Translations under genes and position numbers: made by a program
Notes under the pieces: generated by a model
Databases searched by the model: none
What the model was told of the DNA's origin: nothing
The model's input: only the letters and a program-made list of their open reading frames with translations
From: Aurelia coerulea
Taxonomy: Eukaryota > Cnidaria > Scyphozoa > Semaeostomeae > Ulmaridae
Direction: 5' to 3'
DNA: 64,000 nt
NCBI GenBank assembly: GCA_039566865.1
Contig: CM076957.1
Coordinates: 10,735,896 to 10,799,895 of the forward strand
Shown: positions 10,150 through 21,953 of the stretch, piece after piece
How the letters are laid out: every line of letters begins with the position of its first letter
Numbering within the stretch: the first letter of the stretch is position 1

Positions 10150-11347
10150 TGTTAGAATGAAGGCGATTTTGGAAATCAGGGGATCGGAAAGGTACTATTC
10201 ACCAATTTTCATTGAATCCTGACATATTTCATTTTTCTTGAAATTTGCCCCCACGTTGGAACATAAATGCCCCTGTTTTACCCCTAAACCTCAAAATTTC
10301 TCAAAATGAAGTCGATTTTCAAAATCAGGGCATCGAAAAGGTACTTTTTACCAATTTCCATTGAATTCTGACATCTTTCATTTTTCTAGAAATTTGCCCC
10401 CACATTGGCACATAAAATTCCCCCTGCTTTACCCCTAAACCTCAAAATTTCTCAAAATGAAGTCGATTTTCGAAATCAGGGTATCGAAAAGGTACTTTTT
10501 ACCAATTTTCATTGAATTCTGACACCTTTTATTTTTCTAGAAATTTACCCCTACGTTGGAACATAAATGCCCCCTGTTTTACCCCTAAACCTCAAAATTT
10601 CTCAAAATGAAGTCAATTTTCGAAATCAGGGCATCGAAAAGGTACTTTTTACCAATTTTCATTGAATTCTGACATCTTTTATTTTTCTAGAAATTTGCCC
10701 CCACGTTGGAACATAAATGCCCCCTGTTTTACCTCTAAACCTCAAAATTTCTCAAAATGAAGTCAATTTTTGAAATCAGGGCATTGAAAAGGTACTTTTT
10801 ACCAATTTTCATTGAATTCTGACATCTTTTATTTTTCTAGAAATTTGCCCCCACGTTGGAACATAAATGCCCCCTGTTTTACCTCTAAACCTCAAAATTT
10901 CTCAAAATGAAGTCAATTTTCGAAATCAGGGCATCGAAAAGGTACTTTTTACCAATTTTCATTGAATTCTGACATCTTTTATTTTTCTAGAAATTTGCCC
11001 CCACGTTGGAACATAAATGCCCCCTGTTTTACCCCTAAACCTCAACATTTCTCAAAATGAAGTCGATTTTCGAAATCAGGGCATCGAAAAGGTACTTATT
11101 ACCAATTTTCATTGAATTCTGACATCCTTTATTTTTCTAGAAATTTGCCCCCACGTTGGAACATAAATGCCCCCTGTTTTACCCCTAAACCTCAAAATTT
11201 TTCAAAATGAAGTCGATTTTCGAAATCAAGGCATCGAAAAGGTACTACCCACCAAATTTCATTGAATTTTGAGAATCTTCCATTTCGGGTGAATTTTTCA
11301 TGTCTTGAATCTTGAGCCCAGAAAATGGACCACAAAGGCGGAAAGGG
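10150..11347. repeat. Right subterminal satellite arm of the piggyBac element
   Basis: Eight tandem units, period ~150 bp. The marker GAAATCAGGGCATCG, or a close variant, recurs at about 10171, 10321, 10471, 10621, 10771, 10921, 11071 and 11221. Units 3-8 are very similar, which points to recent unequal exchange. The array runs into the terminal repeat that ends at 11347. Confidence 0.9.
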
Positions 11348-11351
11348 TTAA

Positions 11352-11547
11352 AGCTGGTTTGAGAGATATTAGATGTATGCGTCAGCAGGTTAAAGTGCCA
11401 TTTGCTTTCTTTGCAGATGGCTCCTATGATAAGCAGCATGCACCTCAACAATGTAAAGAATTCATGCAAGTTGTCATAAAACCAATAATGAAACAATATG
11501 AGTCAGAGATGTTTCCATCAAGTGGAGCAATAGAATTTGACCTTTAA
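11352..11547 (+). pseudogene. Coding fragment interrupted by the piggyBac insertion
   Basis: Immediately right of the TTAA a frame runs 65 codons (…VKVPFAFFADGSYDKQH…) to a stop at 11545-11547. When the element and one TTAA are removed, the frame continues leftward through 5633-5676 and stops at a TAG that could be part of a splice acceptor (TTTATAG before 5633). The protein family is not recognised. It may be an exon of a host gene or an upstream part of the LINE that follows. The leftward extension is only about 14 codons, so the continuity is suggestive rather than proof. Confidence 0.4.
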
Positions 11548-11832
11548 GGGATTGCTCATAAGACAATCAAATTGCAGCAAATTTCATTGGCAAATAACTG
11601 CATCTATAAGGTCCGATTTTGTTGCTAGGTTCTGCTTATTGAGAAGAAAATACAAACAGTCGCAGAATGCTTACATGATGTGTTTCCATTGCAAACTATC
11701 TAGCCATAACTTCATTAGATTATTGTTCAGATCATTTAATAGCTTGCTTGATTACACAACAGACACATTTTTCTCATATAAGATATTTACAATAAATCTT
11801 ATATTCTACCATATTTATCTAATTTCTATACA

Positions 11833-12564
11833 GCACTCAGAAAGCAAGGCCTTGCAATTGAAGAAATCGAAGTAAGTAATGCTCTCAAAAATTTTCTCCA
11901 AGACGGCCCAATAGAAAATAAACCTCATCGCGGAGAAAACTCATTTTATATAAGTGCGAAGGCAAACGTGGAAGGTGTGTTAAAAAGACCAGAGGATCAG
12001 AGTAAACAGCACGACAAAAAAATTAAAGATTACCTTGATAATGAGATTGGCAAAATATGGTTAGTTTTAGATATGCTTTGCAGAGAAGGACGGGGTAATC
12101 ACAAAAGCGTCAATGAGGCGTCACTTGTTACACGTGTATGTGAACTTGAAGATCAAATCAAATTATTGCAAAACGAAAATAAATCCCTTTCCACAGCCAA
12201 CGAAATGTTACAAAATGAACTGAATAGAGTTGCATCTTACAAGGACCCTGCTTTTTACAGTCACGATCGAGATGACTGTTTTGTTGTCCCGAATCCCCGT
12301 ACTAGGAATATAGCAGATTTCAATCCCCTCCATCGAAGCAAAGCTGCAACAACAACAGCAACTATAAAAGCCAAAGAAAAAGTGAAGTTGGACGTGCTGA
12401 TACCGCAGAGACCAAATGAAATAACTTTACACAATAGGTATTCAATCCTATCAGATTCTGCTTTAAGTGAAACAAAAGAGGATAACAATAGTCATGATAA
12501 CAACGCTACAGAAGATAATAAGCTCGATTCTAACAGCAATTCAACTGAGCAACAACAAACTAAA
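11833..12564 (+). pseudogene. LINE ORF1, N-terminal segment (coiled coil)
   Basis: Open from at least 11833 (possible splice acceptor TATACAG just before) to the array A boundary at 12565. It contains a helical region rich in charged residues and a coiled coil, LEDQIKLLQNENKSLSTANE, followed by a long low-complexity Asn/Thr/Lys linker with the phrase NRYSILSDS. Such phrases are frequent in ORF1 of CR1/L2 LINEs. The apparent stop after this segment belongs to the inserted array. The frame resumes in the 55-base island at 44101-44155 and then in the SGNH domain at 46294. The assignment to the LINE rests on those in-frame joins. Confidence 0.65.
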
Positions 12565-13500
12565 ATTAAAGGCCCCCATTAGCCATGTTTGAAGAATGAG
12601 ATCATGCACAATGCTTGCCTCAAAGTAATACAATATCTATTTGCAATTGCACTGCACGATTTAATTTATATCGAAACGGCTGTAGCCTAATAACGAACCC
12701 ATTTGATGAAGCAGATCAGATTTCTTAATATGCATCAGAGCAATTACATTAGATGTAGCGAGAGTCCAAAGACGTAGGGAACCGGGAGAACTGGGGGCAC
12801 GTGCCGGCCAAGATTTTGCAGCAAACCAAAAGGTGCCCTTTTCGTCTCAGGATGTGCCCCTTTTAAAGACCAATGCGGACAGAAAGTAGTTGAATTATGT
12901 TACTATTTACTTCGTGATTTAGTTATGTTTACTTCTCACCTTGTTTCATTGTGAAGGAAATCGGATATCTATCAGCATCCATACTATTTTCTTTTATGTA
13001 TCACTGTTTTACCGTCAAAAATCTGATGTATATTGAAGTGCTCTTCTTACGAAAAAGTGCCATTGAAATGCCGTGCCCTCCAAGTTTAAAATTCTTCCTA
13101 CTGCCCAAAGTGAAACTAAAGGAGAGCCGACGATATTGACAAATTATTTACTTTATCCTGATAAGAGTTGCCACTATAACAGTGCCATACTTGTTTCTGA
13201 AGATTTTTCAAACATTAAGGGCAGTGTGCCAGGTCAAAGAGGTCAAATTTTGAAGATTGCCTTGTAATGAGTTGGCAGCTGGATTAATGTTAGGAGCAAG
13301 TAGTAATTAGCCTTAATGAGGAAATATCAATTGGCAACTACGCCAAATTTCATTGTTAGCCCAAATATTTCTGAATTGTTTTGATTGTATACATTAACAC
13401 AACACTGCCTGTAAATATCTCAGATGCTTCATTTATTGTTTCAATTGTGTGTACGAATAATGCATATTGTTACAACATTCCTGATTCCTATGTCTCTATA

Positions 13501-13512
13501 TAGGTAGGTAGG
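13501..13512. repeat. Short GTAG microsatellite near a unit 3' end
   Basis: TAGGTAGGTAGG just before the conserved CTATTCCTTCCGG block. Equivalent runs are at 40135-40160 and 42191-42208. In other units the same place holds TATGTC repeats (37641-37683, 38717-38742, 41109-41150, 43998-44040). Confidence 0.8.
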
Positions 13513-13555
13513 TCTATTCCTTCCGGTTGGAGAAAAAGCCCCTCCATAATGTTTT

Positions 13556-13604
13556 CATTCTTCAAACATAATTAAAGGCCCCCATTAGCCATGTTTGAAG
13601 AATG
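13556..13604. other. Unit-junction hairpin in array A (units 1/2)
   Basis: A perfect 14-bp stem, CATTCTTCAAACAT (13556-13569) with ATGTTTGAAGAATG (13591-13604), closes a 21-base loop containing TTAAAGGCCCCCATTAGCC. The same structure occurs at 37726-37774, 41197-41245 and 42253-42301. It is formed only where one unit's end meets the next unit's start. Confidence 0.85.
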
Positions 13605-14062
13605 AGATCATGCACATAGTAGTAGAATATCTATTTGCAATTGCAATGCACGATTTAGTTCATATCGAAATGGCTGTAGCCTAATAACGAACCCACTTGA
13701 TGAAGCAGACCATATTTCTTGATATGCATCACAACTATCAAATTTGATGTAGCGAGAGTCCAAAGACGTAGGGAACCGGGGGCACTGGTGGCATGTGCCC
13801 CAAAGATTTTGCAACAAACCAAAAGGTGCCATTTTTGCCTCAGGATGAGCCCCTTTTAAAGACCAATGTGGACAGAAAGTAGTTTAATTTTGTTATTATT
13901 TACTTCGTGATTTAGTTATGTTTACTTCTCAAATTGTTTCATTGTGAAGGAAATCGGATATCTATCAGCACTCATACTATTTTCTTCTATATATCACATT
14001 TTTCCCGTCAAAAATCTGTTGTATATTACAGTGCCATTCTTACGAAAAAAGTGCCTTTAAAT

Positions 14063-14230
14063 AGACGATTGCGCTAAAGATGGCGGACTCATATTTCACG
14101 CAAAGAATCACGGTAAAAAATTCCTTATCAACAAGTTACGTCACAGTGCGGCCTTAGCAACACAAATTTCGAGTTGCAGCGATAAAATACAGAACGATAT
14201 CAAATATGTTTTGCTTAGGCCATCGATAAT
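14063..14230 (+). repeat. Left terminal inverted repeat of the ISL2EU element
   Basis: 168 bp, complementary to 36996-37163 with about one mismatch. The transposase ATG (14229) overlaps its inner edge, so the promoter must lie within the repeat. Confidence 0.95.
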
Positions 14231-17167
14231 GCCTCCTAAGCTGCAATGTATCGTTGCTTCCTGCTATACACAAGGAGTTTTTAAGGCGGACAGAAGCAAC
14301 ATAACTTTGTACAAATTCCCTGATGATGAACAGCTGTTACGACGATGGAAAGCACAAATTTATCCACATAGAGAAGAAATAAATATAAGCGCATCAGAGA
14401 CTGCAAATAGCTTTTCCTGGGTAGTTAAAGGCAGCGATTGAGTATGTAGTTTGCATTTTCGTGGTGGAAGAAAGCTCGGAAAAAATAATGTTCCAACTAT
14501 TTTCGACAATAACAATGACACACCAAGAGAAAGGTTGCCGATAATAGAAAGAGATGAAGATGATCTGTTAGTCGTTGAAACGCAAATGAAGTCAACCCAG
14601 AAACAACAAAGCTTGCCAATACAAACAAACGAAGAAGATCTATTCGTTGTTAAAACATTTGCAAAACCAGCCGAGGAACAAAGCTTGCCAATACAAACAA
14701 ACGAAGAAGATCCATTAGTTGTTGAAACATTTACAAAATCAGCCGAGGAACAAAGCTTGCCAATACAAACAAACGAAGAAGAACCATTAGTTGTTGAAAC
14801 ATTTACAAATCAGCCGAGGAACAAAGCTTGCCAATACAAACAAACGAAGAAGATCCATTAGTTGTTGAAACATTTACAAAATCAGCCGAGGAACAAAGCT
14901 TGCCAATACAAACAAACGAAGAAGAACCATTAGTTGTTGAAACATTTACAAAATCAGCCGAGGAACAAAGCTTGCCAATACAAACAAACGAAGAAGAACC
15001 ATTAGTTGTTGAAACATTTACAAAATCAGCCGAGGAACAAAGCTTGCCAATACAAACAAACGAAGAAGATCCATTAGTTGTTGAAACATTTACAAAATCA
15101 GCCGAGGAACAAAGCTTGCCAATACAAACAAACGAAGAAGAACCATTAGTTGTTGAAACATTTACAAAATCAGCCGAGGAACAAGGCTTGCCAACACAAA
15201 CAAACGAAGAAGAACCATTAGTTGTTGAAACATTTACAAAATCAGCCGAGGAACAAAGCTTGCCAATACAAACAAACGAAGAAGAACCATTAGTTGTTGA
15301 AACATTTACAAAATCAGCCGAGGAACAAGGCTTGCCAATACAAACAAACGAAGAAGAACCATTAGTTGTTGAAACATTTACAAAATCAGCCGAGGAACAA
15401 AGCTTGCCAATACAAACAAACGAAGAAGAACCATTAGTTGTTGAAACATTTACAAAATCAGCCGAGGAACAAAGCTTGCCAATACAAACAAACGAAGAAG
15501 ATCCATTAGTTGTTGAAACATTTACAAAATCAGCCGAGGAACAAAGCTTGCCAATACAAACAAACGAAGAAGAACCATTAGTTGTTGAAACATTTACAAA
15601 ATCAGCCGAGGAACAAAGCTTGCCAATACAAACAAACGAAGAAGAACCACTGGTTGTTGAAACATTTACAAAATCAGCCGAGTAACAAGGCTTGCCAATA
15701 CAAACAAACGAAGAAGAACCATTAGTTGTTGAAACATTTACAAAATCAGCCGAGGAACAAGGCTTGCCAATACAAACAAACGAAGAAGATCCATTAGTTG
15801 TTGAAACATTTACAAAATCAGCCGAGGAACAAAGCTTGCCAATACAAACAAACGAAGAAGATCCATTAGTTGTTGAAACATTTACAAAATCAGCCGAGGA
15901 ACAAAGCTTGCCAATACAAACAAACGAAGAAGAACCATTAGTTGTTGAAACATTTACAAAATCAGCCGAGGAACAAGGCTTGCCAATACAAATAGCTGGA
16001 AATCAATTATTAGCCGATCAAACACCTAGGAAACGAACCCCGAAACCAGCCGAAAAATCAAAAGATGAGTTTTTATTGTTTGACGAGCCTATGGATGAAG
16101 ACAACAACGAACAGACAGAAATATGCATTCAGACAGAATGTAAACATCCAGATATGGACGAGCAACAAATTATAACTGCTAATGGTGATGTCAGGTTTAA
16201 AGAGCTATTTGATATTGAAGATTTTCGTGATGATGATGCTGGGATAAAACATTATACGGGACTACCAGATTACCAATCATTTGTTGCCTTATTCAACTTC
16301 GTGAAACCAAGTGATGGCTATCAGCTGAATTATCACAACAACAAAAAGCAAAATGTTGCCAGAAAATCGTCAGTTAATGACAGAGGCCGTCCGAGAACAC
16401 TTAGCGCTGAAAATGAATTGTTTCTGACATTGTGCCGACTACGAAGAAATCTATCTGAAATGGACTTACACTACAGATTTGGTATATCAACAAAGTCAGT
16501 TTTTGAAGTATTTCTTACCTGGTTAGATCGCCTGGATTATTGCCTTGGTTTTCTTGACAACATTCCTGGATTAGATGAGGGCTTAGCACAGTTACTTCCA
16601 GAGAGTTTCAAAGGAGATTTTGAAGATATTGATTTAATCATAGATTGTACCGAAGTATGGATCCAAAAGCCATCAGATCCTATAGTCCAAAGTGCAACGT
16701 GGTCGGAGTACAAGGGACACAATACCGGCAAAATCTTAGTTGGCGTAACTCCTGTCGGTTTCCCTCGATTTGTGTCTGATGTTTACCCTGGCAGTATTTC
16801 AGATGACGACATTACTGGTGCAAGTGGTATCCTTTCTCTTGCTCGGAGAAATAAGCGATGGCTAGCTGATAAAGGCTGGCAGTGCAATGGAGATAAATTT
16901 GGTTTGATAATTGAAACGCCAGATCGATTGGAAGGCAAAATGCAGTTCTCTGAAGCTGAAGATGTTGCAAATGGGAAGATATCTCGTTTGAGAATCCACG
17001 TTGAGCGCCTCATCAGGAGAATTAAAGTCTACAAAATGTGTAACTCGACTATTCCAATTCGTTATGTTAACGTTTCTTCAAAGATCTTCAAAGTTTGTGC
17101 CAGACTAACTGCCTTTCTCCCACCGTTGATCAGAGACACCGATATTTCAATTTTAAACGAAGAATAG
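14229..17167 (+). pseudogene. ISL2EU transposase: THAP domain, 24-aa repeats, DDE_Tnp_4
   Basis: Start ATG 14229 gives MPPKLQC, the usual start of a THAP zinc finger (C-x4-C here, then CSLHF supplying the distal Cys and His). From ~14560 to 15992 about 20 copies of a 24-residue acidic repeat (TNEEEPLVVETFTKSAEEQ core) follow. The C-terminal ~330 residues are a Harbinger-like DDE domain: DLIIDCTEVWIQ (first Asp), the WSEYKGHNTGK region with YPGSISDDDIT, ADKGW (second Asp) and RIHVERLIRRIK (Glu). The THAP finger would bind the TIRs and the DDE domain cuts DNA. Three lesions are visible: TGA at 14439-14441 inside the THAP domain, a one-base deletion near 14808 in a repeat, and TAA at 15683-15685 (GAG GAA to GAG TAA). 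The DDE part is undamaged. Confidence 0.88.
14560..15992 (+). repeat. In-frame 72-bp minisatellite within the transposase
   Basis: About 20 near-identical units of 72 bp (24 codons). Units vary mainly at a few sites: EED/EEE, SLP/GLP and one THR for ILE. The first two copies are diverged and later ones almost identical, as expected from unequal crossing-over. The deletion near 14808 and the TAA at 15683 fall within it. Confidence 0.95.
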
Positions 17168-17315
17168 CACGTGACTTCGCATTTTCATGTATTCGATTCA
17201 AATAATTAAAGAATGCAGGGGGTTGAGCTAGACAACGGCATTTCGTAACGTTAGGGGTGTTTGATGACGGGGTAAAAATTTAGCTTGGCAAAAACCAGAC
17301 CAACTGCACGAATCT

Positions 17316-17569
17316 ACAATCCTCGCCAAAACATCTTGTAACAAACTGGATTTTTCAGCATTTTTCAACAAAAATCAAAGTGCCTACCACTTCAGCGGAA
17401 ATATCTCGTAAACCCCCCTTCCCCCCAAGTTAATGTTGTTTGTCTTCACTCAGGACACTTGCTGCATGATATTTTCCAAGTTAGAGAAATCAGCAACATT
17501 GACCTGGGGGTATTTGCTCTTCAGATCTACCTTTTCTCATTTTATGAAAAGGGTTTTGGCGAAGATTGT
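17316..17569. mobile_element. MITE with ACAATCCTCGCC ends (copy 2)
   Basis: 254 bp, ends inverted: 17316-17332 matches the complement of 17553-17569, and the match extends two bases outward (CT/AG). The ends and the C-rich inner block match the element at 2958-3256, so they are one family. No coding capacity. Confidence 0.7.
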
Positions 17570-19542
17570 AGTTTTACGGGAGGATTTTGTTTTGTGAGAT
17601 TCATCATTCAGAAAGAGGAAGCCAAATTTCGAAAGCAAAAGAAGTTGTTTCAAAACCTTCTTTCATTCATCATTTTCATTTTGTCGTTTGGGGGAACAGG
17701 AAACAGTGGTGAAAGTTCTTTTGTTAACAAGAAGAGCCCGTCGTTTAAAAATCTGATATAGACGAAAGTGTGAAATGCCCCTTCATGTGCATCTGAGAAG
17801 AATTTCTAAGCAGATTGTCTTAAAAGTACTATTCAGCCTTTTCGCTATTATGCCCCCATGCCCCCTTGCCCCCCTTTCAAGATCCTCTCGAAAGGCTCCG
17901 AAATAGGATAAGCCCCTTTTTGAATTTAGACAGCGCTTGTTCATATATATTTTATATCATAGATATATTTCATTTTCACATTTAAATAGCCGTTTACAAC
18001 CCTTAGCGCTGTCTCAGAAGTCAGGGCGAGGGCTCGATTTAGGGGAGGTTCCACGTAAAATCAAATAAATAAAGTCAAAGAATGTTAAGAGATAAGAAGA
18101 GTGTAATTTTCTCCTTTTCTCCATAATCTGATTTGTTGTCTAAACAATCTTGTTCGTGAAACATGAAACTATGATTTAACGACAGCTCGCTGGTTCTTTC
18201 TTTAACTTTTCCTACATGTTTACAAACAATAAGAACTAAATATTTCCAGTTTGTGAAAAGTGAAATTGCTGCAGAAAGCTTCGGCAGAAAGCCCCTCGCA
18301 AGTGGCAGTGAACAACGAAACATTTACAGAATACAATGTCATCTGCATCTGACACTGATCACCTCTAATCATATCCCGAGTCCCACAGAATGTGTTAAAA
18401 ATTGACATCGCAAAGCCTATGTTCTACGAAAATTTTCATCTGGCCAATGACAATTCATTTTCTGCTTTCTTACAAAGAGGTCATCCGTTATATCTGGATA
18501 TGAAGGAAACATCATGATTATTTTACAAACAAAATTACTTATTATGGAACCTCGAATAATAAATTTTGCCGTTAGGGTACCTTTTTGTTCTGGGGCTTTC
18601 AGGTACCCAACCATTTTCTTTTCGGTCACAACCACAGCAATACGCAATTAGAAGAAATTAGAAACTCAACTTTACCGCAAATGCTCTATTAACCCCTAGG
18701 GGCCTTATTTAATTTCAGAAACTCCAGAGGGGGGCTTATTAGAGAGGGTGGCTACTGTAATTCACAAAGTCAAATGACAGAGATACAGGCAACAAATGTC
18801 AATCTAAATGATAGCTTTTTTGTTCTTTTACCTCATATTTTGCAAAATCAACATACAATTTTAAGAGTCAAACACATAAATTGAACGTAGTTTTTATCCC
18901 TAACCATATAAAACTTAACAAGCAAACTTGGTTAGCTAAATGAATATAAAATCTTTGGTAACCTCCGGCCCCGCCTCCGGCATTTGATATAAATGGGGGA
19001 ACTAAAACGAGATGGGGGCTTTTTTTAAATTTGGGGTTGGAAGGGAGAGGCTTATTAGAGAGGGGGCTTAATAGAAAAGAGGGCTAAATAGAGATATTTT
19101 CACTTTTTTCTAGTGTCAAACTACGCAGAAGGTACTTGAGTAATGTCTAAACGTTGGAAAGGCTTCAAAAAACTTCTTTTTGAAATCTTCACGAGGGCAC
19201 AAGTAGTAAACATGAAGACTGTTATGGAACTCGTAAGAAACTCGTAAGAAACTTTCAACACTGGCTCAAAATTCCTAGTTTCTTTAAAAAATACGTGTAC
19301 TAAAGTACCTCTCCCGAGTGAATTAAAAGAAACAAGTGAAAATAGAGTAGAAATAAGCTATCGATGGAATTTCACTAAAGGAAATAAGATGTTTCCCCAG
19401 TACATAAGTTTCTGAATTTTAAGTGACTTCGTTCTTATAAAAAATACGTGTGTGACTGGACGGTTAACGTCTGCGGGATGATGTCACAAATGATTTTGAT
19501 TATTCAACACGATCGAAAAAGGCTTTGTTCTTTATCTTCATT

Positions 19543-19705
19543 TTTTATACTAGTTGCTAGAAATAACCTGAAATACCCCCTGGAACTTTGCAACCCCCCC
19601 CCGGAAACAGCTGTATTAAACAGTAGAGTTTTATACTAGTTGCTAGAAATAACCTGAAATACTGTGCAACCCCCCGGAAACAGCTGTATGAAACAGTAGA
19701 ATTTG
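19543..19705. repeat. Direct repeat, ~86-bp period, two copies
   Basis: Both copies begin TTTTATACTAGTTGCTAG and end AACAGTAGA. The second is shortened by loss of part of the C-rich block. Confidence 0.85.
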
Positions 19706-19776
19706 TGCAAATGTGCCAATGGAATACGTGTGATCGCAGAAGACGGTTTTGTTAAGTGCGAGGAAATATTATAGAA

Positions 19777-21401
19777 TTACCAAAGGAAGAAAACTTGCTT
19801 TGTGTTCCTGGCAATATTGTTGGCCCATCTACGCATAGGCAGCATAGATTTGAAGTCGGGAACTTTGCCAGCAAGCACAGATGATACTTCTTCAGCAAGG
19901 CTGTTGCCCAGATCATCCAAGCGTGGCATTTTGTTCGACGTGCGCAATGCTTGGCACAGTGACAACATTACTTTGATGAAAGAGGAGTCTCTCTCGATGA
20001 AGAACATTGTAAACTGCTTTGTTTCTGGAAGAAACGAAAACAAGATAACAGCAGGCACATTGGACAAGCAGCACATCTGCAATTGACACTGACAGATGTG
20101 AGAGCCATGCAAAGTTTGTAGTGGCCGCGAGCTGCCTATTGCACGTGTTTTGATTTCGACAATGTACTTTCCACTAAGCTCAATCAAGGCGTTGCTTCCA
20201 TCTCGCAAAAAGAAGCTGTCGATCTTAAAAATCCGATCTGGCGAAGCACCAAAACGTTCAGGATCACCTGGAAATGGAACGAATGGACTTTCAAACAGAT
20301 CAAGCCCTGATGCTGCCTCAAATTCACATGCAGCAACACTCTCATACCTCTTTCCACGCTCAAAATTGAGAAATGCTTTGTGTTCTTCTTCAACATTTTC
20401 TGCAATGCACGACCACGAGGTGGTAAATTCCTTTTGTCCAGACAGCCCCATTAATAATGGAATCTTCGATGATGTTACTTTACCAACTCTAGATGCGAAC
20501 CATTCTTTCGATCCTTGCTTTGAGATGGATGTTTGCAAGGGAGGGAGTATATTTGGTGCAACTGCGGAATTTTCATTGTTTTGGAAAATCGTTTTACGGC
20601 CAGTTTTTATTACCAAGAGGAGCATACTAGGGGAATGTGACTTTTCGAGATCAATCTCAAGCTGCTTGAAAGAGGCTTCATCCAAGGATGGTTCGCTTGG
20701 TGGTTTTGAGCAGTATTCAGCATCTACTTGGTCTGGTAATCTCCTTTTTCGTCCACTGGAAAGATCTCTGTCCAGATTTCGACATTGAAATGAAATTTCC
20801 TGCAGTGGCTTACGCTTCATGATCTCTTTCTCGGGATCTTGCTCTGCACGCAGAGATGGTAAGTTCCACTGTTGTTTTATCTGTGTACAGGTAAGGGTAG
20901 CAGGTAGGGCTTGTTTCTTTGCCATGGCACAATCTACCAATTTATATGCCAGAGCTGCAATGTGCTTGCAGTACCCTCTTTTCCCGGCAGGGCACGAATA
21001 ATCTCTGGCCAGTTGAATCTGACCAGTTTTCATACTGTAAACTATCATGCAGTGATAGATACCTTCACCTCGAGCAATACCTTTTGATGACTTCATAGCA
21101 GGTCTTGTGTATCCCTCCAATACAAATAAATTCTCATCGATAATGTTGATGCGCATAGGTTTACCGCTGGTTTCAAATTTCAAAGTTCTTGAAAACGTAT
21201 ACCCTTCCTTTATATGCTTTTCGTCCCCACTTTTTTCGAAGAATGACTCGACTCCAGAATGCACAATTTTGCCAAGCGGAAGGCCAAGTAAGCTCTGCGT
21301 CCAGTTTTTGTCGGTCTTTTCTGGTGGACTATCGATAATCTTTTTCACGCGATAAATGTCTTCTGGCAAATTTTCTTCCACTATTCTGTTGATGTGGATA
21401 C
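19777..21401 (-). pseudogene. SWIM-YqaJ nuclease of the ISL2EU element, main C-terminal part
   Basis: About 540 codons uninterrupted, cut at its 5' side by the gypsy LTR at 21402; the apparent ATG at 21411 is LTR sequence. A SWIM zinc finger (YSCPAGKRGYCKHIAALAY) lies ~140 residues in. The C-terminal third is a YqaJ/lambda-exonuclease-like domain: GSKEWFASRVGKVTSSK, then NFERGKRYESVAACEFE, GASPDRI with the catalytic Asp, and YIVEIKTRA supplying the E-x-K pair. Such nucleases act on DNA ends; in ISL2EU elements the role is unknown. Its N-terminal exons continue at 31862-32113 and 36825-36918. This C-terminal part looks undamaged. Confidence 0.85.
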
Positions 21402-21717
21402 TGTCACACATTTATGTTCAGTCGTGTATTGTGTTGTTTGTTCCCGTGTTTTGTTTGTTGTATTGTCTTCTAGTATCTTATATTGTAGTGAACTGACTAT
21501 TGAGTAGAGGCCCCAAGAGAACTGGACACACATCGTTAATTTATTGAAGGTGTGACTTGTAACGCAACGTAATTGAATGAGGTTGTTTATCGTTTTGGGG
21601 GAAGGTTTGTTTTTTTGGTGGAGTTAGCGCGTTGGAAAATGTCGTTGGTATTAATTTATCCGAAGTATGGTTTCTTGATTACAAGTCGCTTTTAGGCCAT
21701 TTATTATACTCGTGACA
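21402..21717 (+). repeat. Gypsy LTR 1
   Basis: 316 bp with TGTCAC…GTGACA inverted ends. It should contain promoter and polyadenylation signals. Confidence 0.95.
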
Positions 21718-21719
21718 AT

Positions 21720-21736
21720 TGGGGGCTCAGCCGGGA
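21720..21736 (+). promoter_or_regulatory. Primer-binding site, tRNA-Pro type
   Basis: TGGGGGCTCAGCCGGGA lies two bases after LTR1. It resembles the proline-tRNA primer site of gammaretroviruses with one or two changes. The same site is at 26792-26808 in the second unit. Confidence 0.75.
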
Positions 21737-21953
21737 AAGGCAACAAAACGACAGTCAGCGAAAAGATGAGGTTTCCTGTATTTTCAAGCTGTTGGGAGCT
21801 GAATTTGTGATGTTTTAAAATCGCTTTTTGGAAGATTGGTTATCGGGAATCAATAGAATTTCATAGCGCGGTGGCAAACATCAAGGGAGATTTCGTTCGT
21901 TAAGCTGAAAGTTTTGAATAAAGCGAAATAACAGCGAAAAGAAGCCAGTAATT

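Larger units (their letters stand above)
5677..11347 (+). mobile_element. Complete piggyBac transposon with TTAA duplications
   Basis: The element is bounded by TTAA at 5673-5676 and 11348-11351. Its terminal inverted repeats begin CCCTTTCCGCCTTTGTGG and are present at both ends, extending about 85 bp. Internal to these, each arm is an array of ~150-bp repeats in opposite orientation (5 units left, 8 right). A single intact transposase gene lies between them. TTAA targeting and ends beginning CCC are piggyBac hallmarks. The outer flanks join into an open frame when the element and one TTAA are removed. The intact gene and matching TIRs suggest it is fairly young. Confidence 0.95.
17168..19776. 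other. ISL2EU internal non-coding region
   Basis: Sequence between the two convergent genes. It contains a MITE (17316-17569), purine-rich phrases of the GGGGCTTATTAGAGAGG type at about 18724-18760 and 19042-19080 that look like decayed MITE pieces, and an 86-bp direct repeat (19543-19705). No other convincing gene was seen. Confidence 0.5.

Noticed and set aside
14439..14441. TGA in the THAP domain as an intron or recoding signal
   Set aside because: The frame continues in phase with the rest of the THAP motif and no splice sites surround it; a nonsense mutation is simpler.
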